In this document: positions 31,138 to 42,028 of the stretch, piece after piece | Layout of the letters: each line of letters opens with the position of its first letter | How positions within the stretch are numbered: position 1 is the stretch's first letter | Source: Paracoccus denitrificans | GTDB lineage: Bacteria; Pseudomonadota; Alphaproteobacteria; Rhodobacterales; Rhodobacteraceae | Direction of reading: 5' to 3' | NCBI RefSeq assembly: GCF_900100045.1 | Contig: NZ_FNEA01000011.1 | Span: 62,001 to 126,000 of the forward strand | Length of the DNA: 64,000 nucleotides | Notes under the pieces: model-generated | What the model was told of the DNA's origin: nothing | Database searches by the model: none | The model's input: the letters and a program-made list of their open reading frames with translations, nothing else | Translations under genes and position numbers: made by a program

Positions 31138-31923
31138 TCATGTCCTGGTTCGGCTTCGATAAACAATCAGAAGCATAAGGATCGTCGCCATCAGGATCAC
31201 CAGTGCGGCGGCAGCGGCAACAGCAGGTGTGATACTTTCCCCGATTCCCGCATAGATCTGGCGCGGAACGGTCCTTTGTCCCGGCGACGCGAGAAACAAC
31301 GCCAGAACGACCTCATCGAAAGATGTCGAGAAAGCAAGCAGCGCCCCCGTGATCAATCCCGGCGCGATAACGGGCATCATGACGCCCAGGAACACCCGCA
31401 ACGGCGAACCTCCCAAGCTTGCTGCGGCACGGCCGAGATTAGGATTATAGGATTGCAGGGCTGCACCAACCGACAGGATAACGAAGGGCAACGCCAGCAG
31501 AGTGTGGCCAATGATTATCCCGCTGTAAGTATTCACGAGACCGACCCTGCTGAAGGCTGCGAACAGCGCGACCGCAGTGATGACGATCGGCACCATCGAG
31601 GGTGCCAGAAGCGTGGCGTAGATTACACCCTTGAGCGGTGATCGTAGCTTCCACAGTCCCAACGCCGCCATTGTGCCAAACACCGTCGCCAACAGAGCGG
31701 TCGCAGTTGCGATAAGCATCGAATTGACGAAAGATCTGCGCCATTCCGCGCTGGCCATCACTTCAGCATACCATTTCAGCGACCAGCCGGAAGGCGGAAA
31801 GACGAAATAGGTGTCTGCGGTGAAGGACAAAACCAGAATGATTGCCAGAGGAGCGAGCAGGAAACCGATCAGAAGGATGCACAGAGCCGCCAGAACAATC
31901 GAAGAAAGACCAGAAACTCTCAT
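31138..31923 (-). CDS. ABC transporter permease (PotC-like)
   Basis: The 261-residue membrane protein has about six hydrophobic segments and a binding-protein-dependent permease signature (A-A-A-S-L-G-G-S-P-L-R-V-F in the EAA loop near residue 165). It resembles PotC, the second permease of spermidine/putrescine-type importers. Its start overlaps the preceding permease stop by four bases (ATGA). The ABC genes here are less GC-rich than the hydantoinase genes, hinting at a separate origin. Confidence 0.88.
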   Translation of the reverse strand: MRVSGLSSIVLAALCILLIGFLLAPLAIILVLSFTADTYFVFPPSGWSLKWYAEVMASAEWRRSFVNSMLIATATALLATVFGTMAALGLWKLRSPLKGVIYATLLAPSMVPIVITAVALFAAFSRVGLVNTYSGIIIGHTLLALPFVILSVGAALQSYNPNLGRAAASLGGSPLRVFLGVMMPVIAPGLITGALLAFSTSFDEVVLALFLASPGQRTVPRQIYAGIGESITPAVAAAAALVILMATILMLLIVYRSRTRT

Positions 31924-33170
31924 CCCTGACGCTCCGGGTTAAAGTGCTGCGTCAGCCAGCGTAGTGTGCCTACAAGCGCGACCGCCAAGACCAATAGCCA
32001 TATCCCCATTGCCGATGCCATGCCCCAGTTGACACTTCGGTTGGTGAAGAATGAGACGAAATAGCTGACCATCTGGTCCTTGGATCCCCCCAGAAACTCG
32101 GGTGTGATATAGAAGCCAAGCGTGAGTACACCGACGATCAGGACGCCGGCACCGATTCCAGGAAGGGTCGCGGGCAGATAAACATTCAGAAAGGCGCGCA
32201 GCGGTGTTGCGCCAAGCGACAAAGCAGCTTTCATATGAGATGGTGGGATACGTTGCATAGAATTTCTGATCGGCAGGACCATGAACGGTAACAGGATATG
32301 TATCATCCCTAAATAGACGGCACCTCGTGTATAGAGCAAAGAAAGCGGCCGCTCTGCTATTCCGGTGCCAATCAGCAGCTGGTTCAATACTCCGTGTTTC
32401 TGTAAGATGATGACCCACGCGAGAGTCCTGACCAAGAGCGAAGTCAAAAAAGGTAGCATTATAGCGCAGAGGACTAACCCTCTCCATCTGCTCGGCGCAT
32501 GGGCGAGTGCATAGGCCAGCGGATAGGCGAGCAGAAGAGTGGCCGCGGTGACGACAAAGCTCATCCAAAGGGTTCGGACAAGCACATCAGCATAGATGCG
32601 CTTGTCAACGGACGCGCGAGTCAACCCCTTATCGATCGACCGCTCTAACCCTAATGTCGTCAGAAGATAGCGGTCGGTCAGATATCCATCATTGGACTTC
32701 ACGGCGATCCAAACATCCGGCTCCCGCCATTGTTGGTCCACGGCTCCTAGCCATTCCATCGCCGAGACGGTCTGAGGCGGTTGCGTAAGGGCGCGTCCCG
32801 TCCGCATTATCACGTTCCGAAAGCTTGGGAGCAGATCGTTCAATTCTCGCGCAACCGCTGCCATTCCACCGCGCTGCTCGGCCTGTGTTGCAAGATCACT
32901 CATCATTGCGGCGGCAAGTGTCTCCGTTGGTTCCGTTCGATGATCCCACATCTGAACGGCCTCGATGGTCGCGGGCAGTTTTCTGGACAACGCCGAATTA
33001 TCGACCGCACGCCAGAGAAAACCTCCCAGCGGCATCAGAAATGCCAGCGCGACCAGCACCATCGACGGCAAGAGCAGCAGCCACGCCGCGCGGTTCGACC
33101 GATCACCAAACAGCTTTGTACGTTGCCACCATGTTGCCGAGTGCGCGTACTTGGCTGCTGCTTCGATCAT
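31920..33170 (-). CDS. ABC transporter permease (PotB-like)
   Basis: The 416-residue permease has one N-terminal membrane segment (about residues 30-52), a periplasmic-type stretch of about 130 residues, then five further segments. The EAA loop reads A-A-L-S-L-G-A-T-P-L-R-A-F near residue 305. The insert after the first segment is larger than in E. coli PotB (about 285 residues) but occurs in many alphaproteobacterial relatives. ATG at 33170 overlaps the binding-protein stop as ATGA; GTG at 33182 is an alternative. Confidence 0.88.
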   Translation of the reverse strand: MIEAAAKYAHSATWWQRTKLFGDRSNRAAWLLLLPSMVLVALAFLMPLGGFLWRAVDNSALSRKLPATIEAVQMWDHRTEPTETLAAAMMSDLATQAEQRGGMAAVARELNDLLPSFRNVIMRTGRALTQPPQTVSAMEWLGAVDQQWREPDVWIAVKSNDGYLTDRYLLTTLGLERSIDKGLTRASVDKRIYADVLVRTLWMSFVVTAATLLLAYPLAYALAHAPSRWRGLVLCAIMLPFLTSLLVRTLAWVIILQKHGVLNQLLIGTGIAERPLSLLYTRGAVYLGMIHILLPFMVLPIRNSMQRIPPSHMKAALSLGATPLRAFLNVYLPATLPGIGAGVLIVGVLTLGFYITPEFLGGSKDQMVSYFVSFFTNRSVNWGMASAMGIWLLVLAVALVGTLRWLTQHFNPERQG

Positions 33171-34219
33171 TCGCCGATCCACCGATTGAACCGTTCCGTC
33201 AATTGGTCAAGATGATTACTCCAGAACTGGGCATCATAACTGATCTGGTATTCGGCATGATCGCCTGCACCTGGTAGGTAGGTCTTTCGGTCTTCCGGAA
33301 GTAACTTATAGGATTCCCGGTTGGACGACCCGTAATCGATATACTCCATGAAAGCCGCCTGCCGGTCCGGCCTGGTCACAAACTCAAGGAATTTCCGTAC
33401 TTCTTCGATCCTTGAAGATCCGGCCAAAACGACCCAAAAATTGTGACCGACGATATAACCCGCATTCCATGACATGCGCAGATCAACCCTCTGTTCGCGA
33501 TTGGCATCGGCCACCCTTGCATTGAATCCGACGCCGATGTCGTATTCACCTGAGATAAAGCCCTGAATTTGCTGAGTTCCAGAACTATACCAGACGATCT
33601 CGTCCTTGATCCGGTCAAGCATGGCGAATGCTCGGTCTTGTCCTTCTGGCGTCGCAAGCACTTCATAAATTTCTTCGCGGGGTACACCATCGGCAAGCAA
33701 CGCAAACTCAAGCGTGTATGTCGGCGACTTTCGCAACCCACGTTTGCCAGGAAAAGCGTTCAGGTTGAAGAAGTCAGTCCAAGTTTTCGGACCCTCTTCA
33801 AACTTTGTACCGTTATAAGTCAAAACGCTTGCCGCGCTTAGCGAAGCAATGCCGCAATCAGTGACTGTTCCAGGCAGCATGTCGTCTATCGGAAGGGTAT
33901 CTATAACTAGAAATTCGTATAGACCTTCATCGCAACCGACTATAGCCTCGGCGTCCTCCACCTCGGCGATATCCCACTGGATCGATCCGGTTTCCACCTG
34001 AACGCGTAGCTTGGCTATCTCGCCGTTGAAAACATCGTCGACGACTGCAATTCCACTCTCGGTCGTAAATGGCTCCCAATAGGCCGCACGATTGGCGTCG
34101 GTAACATTCCCACCCCAGGACGCGATTGTTATCTGGTCCGCAAGAGATTGGTACGGTCCACAGATCGTAGCAGTGATCGAAGCGAGGACCATGGCTGCGT
34201 AGAACTCGTGCTTTTCCAT
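33167..34219 (-). CDS. ABC transporter substrate-binding protein (PotD-like)
   Basis: The 350-residue protein has an N-terminal signal peptide (about residues 1-27) and a PotD/PotF-like mature domain starting I-T-I-A-S-W-G-G-N-V-T. Related proteins bind polyamines or other small cations and amino acid derivatives in the periplasm. Start ATG 34219 is preferred to TTG 34231. It is encoded between the ATPase and the two permeases and defines the import specificity, which cannot be read from the sequence. Confidence 0.87.
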   Translation of the reverse strand: MEKHEFYAAMVLASITATICGPYQSLADQITIASWGGNVTDANRAAYWEPFTTESGIAVVDDVFNGEIAKLRVQVETGSIQWDIAEVEDAEAIVGCDEGLYEFLVIDTLPIDDMLPGTVTDCGIASLSAASVLTYNGTKFEEGPKTWTDFFNLNAFPGKRGLRKSPTYTLEFALLADGVPREEIYEVLATPEGQDRAFAMLDRIKDEIVWYSSGTQQIQGFISGEYDIGVGFNARVADANREQRVDLRMSWNAGYIVGHNFWVVLAGSSRIEEVRKFLEFVTRPDRQAAFMEYIDYGSSNRESYKLLPEDRKTYLPGAGDHAEYQISYDAQFWSNHLDQLTERFNRWIGE

Positions 34220-34243
34220 TGCTGTTCCCAATGCATACTAACT

Positions 34244-35329
34244 TCAGGTCTCTGGAAGCACCCAGCAATCGGTCGGGGACCAGCCAACCTCGAACCAATC
34301 ACCTTCGGTCGGGATCTCGACAAATTCCGAGATAGGTCGACGCACATTGATGCGATGATCACCAATGTGGATCTGGACGCGGATCTGATCACCCAGAAAG
34401 GCAAGTTCGGAGACCTGACCACTGAAGCGATTGTCGCAATTCGCGGCTACAGGGCTGACGACGATCCTCTCCTGTCGAATAGCGACTGCCATATTGGCGC
34501 CTTCCGGTGTAAGCGTTTGTTTGGTTGCGAGTAATGTCCCCATGTCCGCAACTGTCACCCTCACCTGACCAGCGCCGTGATCTACAAGCTGTGCTGGTAG
34601 AATGTTGCTATCTCCAATAAACTGTGCCACGAAAGCTGTGGCAGGCTGATCGTATATCTTGCGAGTTTCATCGATCTGTTGGACGCGTCCGTTATTGAAA
34701 ATGGCGATACGATCAGACATCGAAAGCGCTTCGTTCTGGTCGTGCGTGACAGCTACGAAAGTTACGCCGGTTGCTGCGTGAAGCCGCTTGATCTCTGCCT
34801 GCATCCGAATGCGCAACTGATTGTCAAGCGCGCCGAGAGGTTCGTCCAGAAGAACAAGATCAGGATCAAATACCAAAGCCCGTGCCAAAGCCACACGCTG
34901 GCGTTGCCCTCCTGACAATTGATGGGGATAGCGTGACGAAAGATTTGACATATCAACCATGTCCAGGGCTTTTTCTACCTTTCGTGCAACATCAGCACCC
35001 CGGAGACCGCGCATCCTCAACGGATAGCCGATATTATCTCCAATTTTCATATGCGGAAAAAGCGCATAGTCTTGAAACACGATCCCGATGTTACGTTTGT
35101 GTGGCGCGATCGAATGAAGTGATCGGCCGCGCCGCAAGATATCTCCCGTGGTTGGCTGCTCAAACCCGGCGAGCATCATGAGCGTGGTGCTTTTTCCTGA
35201 CCCGGACGGGCCCAAGAGCGTCAAAAACTCGCCTTCCCTGACGTCAAGGCAAAGATCCTCAACCACCCATCGATCATGGTCATAGCTCTTGCTGACGGAG
35301 TTGAAAGAAATGAACGGCTGTCGGCTCAT
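34244..35329 (-). CDS. ABC transporter ATP-binding protein (PotA-like)
   Basis: The 361-residue ATPase shows Walker A (G-P-S-G-S-G-K-S-T near residue 40), Q-loop, signature L-S-G-G-Q-R-Q-R-V-A near 138, Walker B (V-L-L-D-E-P-L-G-A-L near 160), H-loop (V-T-H-D near 195) and a C-terminal TOBE domain (about 275-355). This is the PotA layout. It is the first gene of the importer operon (ATPase, binding protein, two permeases). ATG 35329 is used; TTG 35344 is possible. Confidence 0.92.
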   Translation of the reverse strand: MSRQPFISFNSVSKSYDHDRWVVEDLCLDVREGEFLTLLGPSGSGKSTTLMMLAGFEQPTTGDILRRGRSLHSIAPHKRNIGIVFQDYALFPHMKIGDNIGYPLRMRGLRGADVARKVEKALDMVDMSNLSSRYPHQLSGGQRQRVALARALVFDPDLVLLDEPLGALDNQLRIRMQAEIKRLHAATGVTFVAVTHDQNEALSMSDRIAIFNNGRVQQIDETRKIYDQPATAFVAQFIGDSNILPAQLVDHGAGQVRVTVADMGTLLATKQTLTPEGANMAVAIRQERIVVSPVAANCDNRFSGQVSELAFLGDQIRVQIHIGDHRINVRRPISEFVEIPTEGDWFEVGWSPTDCWVLPET

Positions 35330-35520
35330 GGGAAAAGCTGGCAATCAGACGGAGAATAGGAACCGAATTGCGATTTCATGGACTCTCTCCCCAGAGCACA
35401 CGAACTTTCACCTGTTCTGATATTTCACTATTACAAATCCAGACTCGAATCAATACTGAAATTTCAGAATCTTTTCTTCCTTCTATGAGCGTGCATGGCG
35501 ATGCGTTCGTCAGGTCTCGG
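35330..35520 (-). promoter_or_regulatory. AT-rich promoter region of the ABC operon
   Basis: This 190-base leader is AT-rich. It contains a perfect 12-base palindrome CTGAAATTTCAG at 35456-35467 and a TCTGATATT word at 35416-35424 that resembles the motif at the two other promoters of the cluster. Promoter elements of the ATPase gene should lie here. Confidence 0.45.
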
Positions 35521-35703
35521 GGCTCCGCTGCACAAATCGACGGATTTGATTTATCTTGTGAATTCAGTTTGATAAATGGGTGACATGAGCAGACAGATAC
35601 CCCGACCTACGAGCCCAACAACTGAGCAACCTGCAATGAAGCGTTCAAGGGCCGCGGCTCGCTGACGATCTGGTTCGATCCTGCCATGACGCGGAGGCCG
35701 CGC
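35521..35703 (+). mobile_element. 5' remnant of an IS5-family element
   Basis: The terminal repeat GGCTCCGCTGCACAAA at 35521-35536 matches the end of the IS5 element at 56,976 in 13 of 16 positions. About 50 bases later follows the start of the same transposase (M-S-R, then frameshifted, then R-G-S-L-T-I-W-F-D-P-A-M-T). The match ends near 35,700. Small deletions have broken the frame, so this is a dead fragment. Confidence 0.65.
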
Positions 35704-35848
35704 CCACCGTCAAGCGTGATGTACCCCTTTGGGTTGTCCTGCCCCGACCGGCACTTTTGCTTGCACGATTCCTGACTTTGGTGCTAGCGGTCCGTTATCA
35801 GGCACAGCGGCTCGGGACACGGAGCTGCGCCGGCGGTTGCGGGATTCG

Positions 35849-36014
35849 GCCAACGAGTGCCGGTGGTTCGACTGGTTCAACAACCGCCGGCTGCTCGAGC
35901 CCATCGGCAACATCCCGCCGGTCGAAGCCGAGGAACGCTACTACGCCATGCTGGAAGAACTACCCACGGCGGCGTGACTCAAACCAAATCGCCTCCGGAA
36001 AACCCGGGGCGTGT
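35849..36014 (+). pseudogene. 3' remnant of an IS3-family transposase
   Basis: The forward strand reads W-F-D-W-F-N-N-R-R-L-L-E-P-I-G-N-I-P-P and E-A-E-E-R-Y-Y-A-M-L-E, ending in TGA at 35977. This is the conserved end of IS3-family orfB, and the following bases (to about 36,011) resemble the normal 3' end of such elements. The IS110 element begins exactly there, so it probably inserted in or beside this IS3 end. Confidence 0.68.
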
Positions 36015-37378
36015 GTGGATGCCCCCGGTTTGGCAAGCTAAATCTTTGATCTTTCGGCGGGGTCTTCGATCGGACGTGTGTCAGGCCTCTCAGCGTGGCC
36101 TTGGATGACACCACGGGCCGGTATGCTGTTCGGAAGGCTGGGTTCACATCGGTTCATAGAGCTGCATGCGCTCGAGCCCCGGGACTGAATTTCCCCGCCT
36201 TGAACTTCGAAGTCCGTGTCGCCTACTCCTCGTCGATCGCTCACCCCGGCCTTGCGGCCATGCCGTGCCGTCACCCTTTCCGGGCTTGGGTCACGCCATT
36301 CTGTAATCCTGTTCTTTTGTCGTCAGCGCCCAAATCATCCGGGCCATCTTGTTCGCCAGCGCGACTGCCGCGACCATCTTCGGCTTGCGCATCACGAGCG
36401 CGGCCAGCCAACGGTTCGCGCTGCCCCCCTTGCGGACGACCCAGCGGATCACACTCATGGCGCCGACGATCAGCAGGCGGCGGATATCGGTCTGCCCCAT
36501 CTTGCTGACAGAGCCCAATCTGGTTTTGCCGCCCGTTGATCTCTGGCGCGGCACCAGGCCGAGCCAGGCGGCAAAATTGCGCCCGCTGTCGAACGTGTCG
36601 AGATCCGGTGCGAATGCCGCGACGGCGCCGGCAGTAACTGGTCCGATCCTGGGGATGGTGCACAACCGACGGAGCTGCGTATCTGTCCTCGATGCGGCCT
36701 CGAGTTCCTCCGCCAGTCGTCCGATCACCTCTGTCAGCCTCGCGATCTGCTCGACGTAGATCGCGCCCATCTCCCGGACAGGGCCTGGCACATCGCTGGC
36801 TGGATCTGCCAGCGCGTTCTCTAGGACCTTCAGGCTCGCAGGCCCCTTCGGCGCCACCAGTCCGAACTCGGCCAGATGCCCGCGGAGGGCGTTGATGAGT
36901 TGCGTGCGTTGCCGGACCAGGCATTGATGGGTCCGAAACGCCACTGCGCGACCCTGTGTGTCGGCACTCTTGACCGCCACGAACCGCATGGTCGGGCGGA
37001 GGGCTGCCTCCGCGATGGCCTCAGCATCCGCCCGGTCATTCTTTTGGCGCTTTACGAACGGCTTCACATACACAGCAGGGACCAGACGCACTTCGTGACC
37101 GTGGGATTGCGCCATGCGGCCCCAGTGATGCGACGTGGCGCAGGCCTCCATGGCCACTACGCAGGCTGGTTGCTCCGCCAATAGCGCTGCCAATCTGGTC
37201 CGTGACATCACGCGGTTGTATAGAACCGCCCCATCCGCTGCGACCGCACAGACCTGAAAGCTGCCCTTCGCCAGGTCAATCGCCAGCATGCTGATCTTCG
37301 TCGTCACAATTGCGCCTTCCGCTCGGTTCCAATCAAACCATCATGGCACACAAGATGCCGTCGGGTGGGGGCATCCAC
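36015..37378 (-). mobile_element. IS110-family insertion sequence (IS1111-type ends)
   Basis: Subterminal inverted repeats of 12 bases are visible: GTGGATGCCCCC at 36015-36026 and GGGGGCATCCAC at 37367-37378, enclosing one transposase gene. Such repeats mark the IS1111 subgroup. The element has a long non-coding part on the 3' side of the gene (36027-36290) and a short 5' part (37308-37366). In this family the long non-coding end can encode a bridge RNA guiding target choice. Exact outer ends cannot be fixed from one copy. Confidence 0.75.
36291..37307 (-). CDS. IS110-family transposase
   Basis: The 338-residue protein has an N-terminal RuvC-like DEDD domain (M-L-A-I-D-L-A-K-G-S-F-Q near residue 8, M-E-A-C near 54, K-N-D-R-A-D-A-E-A-I near 90) and a C-terminal transposase domain with the serine region (I-P-R-I-G-P-V-T-A near 220, then F-A-A-W-L-G-L-V-P-R). 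The frame is intact and all recognised motifs are present, so it may be active. It sits inside the inverted repeats at 36,015 and 37,378. Confidence 0.92.
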   Translation of the reverse strand: MTTKISMLAIDLAKGSFQVCAVAADGAVLYNRVMSRTRLAALLAEQPACVVAMEACATSHHWGRMAQSHGHEVRLVPAVYVKPFVKRQKNDRADAEAIAEAALRPTMRFVAVKSADTQGRAVAFRTHQCLVRQRTQLINALRGHLAEFGLVAPKGPASLKVLENALADPASDVPGPVREMGAIYVEQIARLTEVIGRLAEELEAASRTDTQLRRLCTIPRIGPVTAGAVAAFAPDLDTFDSGRNFAAWLGLVPRQRSTGGKTRLGSVSKMGQTDIRRLLIVGAMSVIRWVVRKGGSANRWLAALVMRKPKMVAAVALANKMARMIWALTTKEQDYRMA

Positions 37379-38288
37379 CGCATCAGTTCACCGTGAAGCG
37401 TGTCGAGGCGGATGCGCCAGCGCAGCGAGCCTGCAGCGGTCTCGAAGCATCGCGACAGCACGACCGATACCGTGAATTCGCCGTTGACGGTCAGAATCTC
37501 GGTCCGGGGATCCTGAACGGCGCTGCCACCGGCGTTCTCGATCCCAGCGATGACACCCGCCACGATCTGCGGATGTGCCTCGCGGAGCTTGCGGTTGATC
37601 TTGATGTATCGGTAGTCCCGGTCGGGCTGATAGCCGACCATCTCATAGGCGCGCAGCAGGCTGCCGAACCGGGATCGGAACGCGCTCGATGACGGCGTGT
37701 CCTCGTGCTCGTCGATGACCAACCCGGAAAGGAAGCCCTTGCTCGCAAGCAGTGCCCGAAGTGCGTCCAGCAGGTCCTGGTCGGAAAGATGACGGCTGCG
37801 CGCATCGACGATTTCCCGGGCGCGCAGGAACAGTGCCTCATCGACGATGGCCGGATAGGCGCCCTCGGCGCGGATCCACATCTCGCGCGGGTTCACCACC
37901 CGGCGCTGCTTCAGCTTGAAGGAAATCTTGTTGAAGACGTTGTTGCCGATGTATTTCTCGTTGGTCAGCACCTGATGGACCGTCGCCCGCGTCCATGGCC
38001 GGTCGAGATCGGTGCGCAGTCCGTCGGCGTTCAGGGCATCCGCGATCTCGCGCTCGGATCGGCCGTCCTCGACGAACATGCGATACATGCGCCGGACGAC
38101 GTCCTGTTCGTCCTCGGGGCCGGGAACGAGAATGACCCTGTCGGTCTGAAGGCTCTTCTGCTCGCCGCGGGACAGTTCGCCCTTGGGGTTTCCGTGTTCG
38201 TCGATCAGCACCCGGCGCAACCCGTATCCGGGCGCGCCGCCCTGGCGAAAACCGAGTTCGACCAGGCGACACTGGCCCGCGAAGACCT

Positions 38289-38306
<18 letters not shown>
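37379..38306 (-). pseudogene. large serine recombinase, both ends lost
   Basis: About 310 codons match the middle of a large serine recombinase: S-R-E-L-S-V-K-V-F-A-G-Q and G-G-A-P-G-Y-G-L-R-R, then the recombinase domain (R-M-Y-R-M-F, R-S-E-R-E-I-A-D-A-L-N). The N-terminal resolvase domain with the catalytic serine is missing because an IS21 end sits at 38,307. The C-terminus stops shortly before the IS110 repeat. The protein cannot be active. It is probably the broken integrase of an older element. Confidence 0.8.
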
Positions 38307-40432
<2,126 letters not shown>

Positions 40433-40456
40433 TCACAGACCCCGGGAAATCGGGCA

Positions 40457-40517
40457 GATCGGCGGGAGCGCGCCTCCGGTCGGGCTACGCCCTCCCTCCG
40501 CCGCGCTCCCGCCGATC
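40457..40517. repeat. 16-base perfect hairpin upstream of istA
   Basis: Arms 40457-40472 and 40502-40517 are exact reverse complements with a 29-base spacer that itself has GC-rich symmetry. Located between the IS21 end and istA, it could act as an attenuator that protects the transposase gene from outside transcription. Confidence 0.7.
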
Positions 40518-40545
40518 CGTCTCATCCTGTTTGTCGCGCGGCACG

Positions 40546-42027
40546 TCAGCCGAGCCCAACCTTGCTGGCATCGGTTTTAGCCTGCTCAACCAGTGCCGCC
40601 ATGCAAGAATGACTGACAGTAACCCCGGTCAGTCCCCGCTTCCGCCGGTCACGATACAGCGCACCCCCAACGGCCCGAGCCGCGATCAGCAGCCGCGAAA
40701 CCTTGACCCTGTTCGCACGAGCGACGGTCTGGATGGGGGTGCGAATTGCCTGTCCACCTGATGGCGACTTGCCTGCGCTGCACCAGTCATCGAGAAAGGA
40801 TTCGAGCGTCGCTGCCGAAAACCCGACCATCCTGTCGTTGAAGCGGTAATCGGGGACCAGCAGCCCGTCGCCGATCAGCCCCCGCACCACATCGACGCTG
40901 ACGCCAAGATGGCGCGCGGCATCCTGGGCGTTGAGCAGGTCCTTCAGCTTTGGTGCAAGATCGGCGATCAGGTCGGGATCGACCTCGGAACTGGCCCCGA
41001 TCCCGACCCTGAGGCCGTATTGGGCCTTCAGCACCTGCACGGTGATCTTCAGCCCGATTCCGTGACGGTTGCAGAGCGAACGCAGGGTCTTGGGCTCGAC
41101 CCCGCGTGTGCGGATGCCGAAAACCTTCTCCTGACCCGTGAAACGGAAGGTTTCCCCAACATATGCTGCCAGCACCGCACAGATGGGCCTGTAAGCGGGC
41201 TGATCCTTTCGGAAATAGAACTCGTTGAACGCACGGCCAAAGGCGTTGTGGTAATCGTTGCCCCGCCGGCCATGACCGATATGCGTGCGCAGGAAATCCT
41301 TGATCGCCGCCGGTCCTTCGATCAGCACCTCGGCCCCGAGATCCCCATGCTCGCGACGCTCATCGGCAGATATGCCTTTCCAGTCGCCTTGGGGACCGCG
41401 CATGGCCATGGCACCGAAGACCTCGGCGGTATGGATGGCGACATCGAGCTGAACATCGTCGATCCAGCGCCTGGAGTGCACACCGTCCAACCTCTCAGTG
41501 ATATAGTGCTCCAGCGCGGTCGGTCGACCTGGTTGCCAGGGCGCCGCCCGAGCTGCGACCAGCTTTGGAATCAAAGGCGACAGGTCCTGCTGCATCCGTG
41601 CCGCCTTGCGGGGCAGGACCGTCATGAGACGGAGACCGTGCTCGGCACAGACATGGTTCGCGTCGATCAGCCAATCCGTCCGGCCCAGGCAGGCAGATCG
41701 AAGATCGCCATCGGCCAATCCCCCCAGACAGGCCGGGCAGAACCGATAACGATCCGGGGCGCACTGAACCTTGTTGCTTGGATCGGCGCCGAGTTGCAGA
41801 CGCCGCGGATTGCTGGCGTCCAGGGCGCCACGAACAAGCGCCTGCGGATCACAGCCCGTATATCTGGCAAGGTTCTCGACGCTGTGCCTGTCGCCCATCA
41901 GCAGGGCTCGAAGGTCCAGATCGAAGAGGTGGACCAATGCCGCCAGGGATGACAGCCCGGACAGCCGGGCAATGCGGTATCCGTAGGAGGCGATGGTCTC
42001 ACGGGCATGCGGGGCGGGAAAGATCAT
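40546..42027 (-). CDS. tniQ: TniQ/TnsD-family target-selection protein
   Basis: The 493-residue protein starts with the TniQ domain (I-F-P-A-P-H-A-R-E-T-I-A-S-Y-G-Y-R, L-S-G-L) and a zinc-binding set (C-P-A-C-L near residue 96, with C-A-E-H and others after it). The C-terminal half has repeated HTH-like segments (V-S-V-D-V-V-R-G-L-I-G-D; V-K-V-S-R-L-L-I-A-A) likely to read DNA. ATG 42027 has GGGGGAGG upstream. TniQ links target recognition to the TnsC ATPase in Tn7-like and Tn5053-like elements. The stop lies next to the IS21 end; whether the C-terminus was trimmed is unclear. Confidence 0.88.
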   Translation of the reverse strand: MIFPAPHARETIASYGYRIARLSGLSSLAALVHLFDLDLRALLMGDRHSVENLARYTGCDPQALVRGALDASNPRRLQLGADPSNKVQCAPDRYRFCPACLGGLADGDLRSACLGRTDWLIDANHVCAEHGLRLMTVLPRKAARMQQDLSPLIPKLVAARAAPWQPGRPTALEHYITERLDGVHSRRWIDDVQLDVAIHTAEVFGAMAMRGPQGDWKGISADERREHGDLGAEVLIEGPAAIKDFLRTHIGHGRRGNDYHNAFGRAFNEFYFRKDQPAYRPICAVLAAYVGETFRFTGQEKVFGIRTRGVEPKTLRSLCNRHGIGLKITVQVLKAQYGLRVGIGASSEVDPDLIADLAPKLKDLLNAQDAARHLGVSVDVVRGLIGDGLLVPDYRFNDRMVGFSAATLESFLDDWCSAGKSPSGGQAIRTPIQTVARANRVKVSRLLIAARAVGGALYRDRRKRGLTGVTVSHSCMAALVEQAKTDASKVGLG

Positions 42028-42028
42028 C

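Noticed and set aside
34148-35583. Short forward frames over the ABC ATPase gene
   Set aside because: They are antisense shadows and lack starts with binding sites; the ATPase motifs on the reverse strand are complete.
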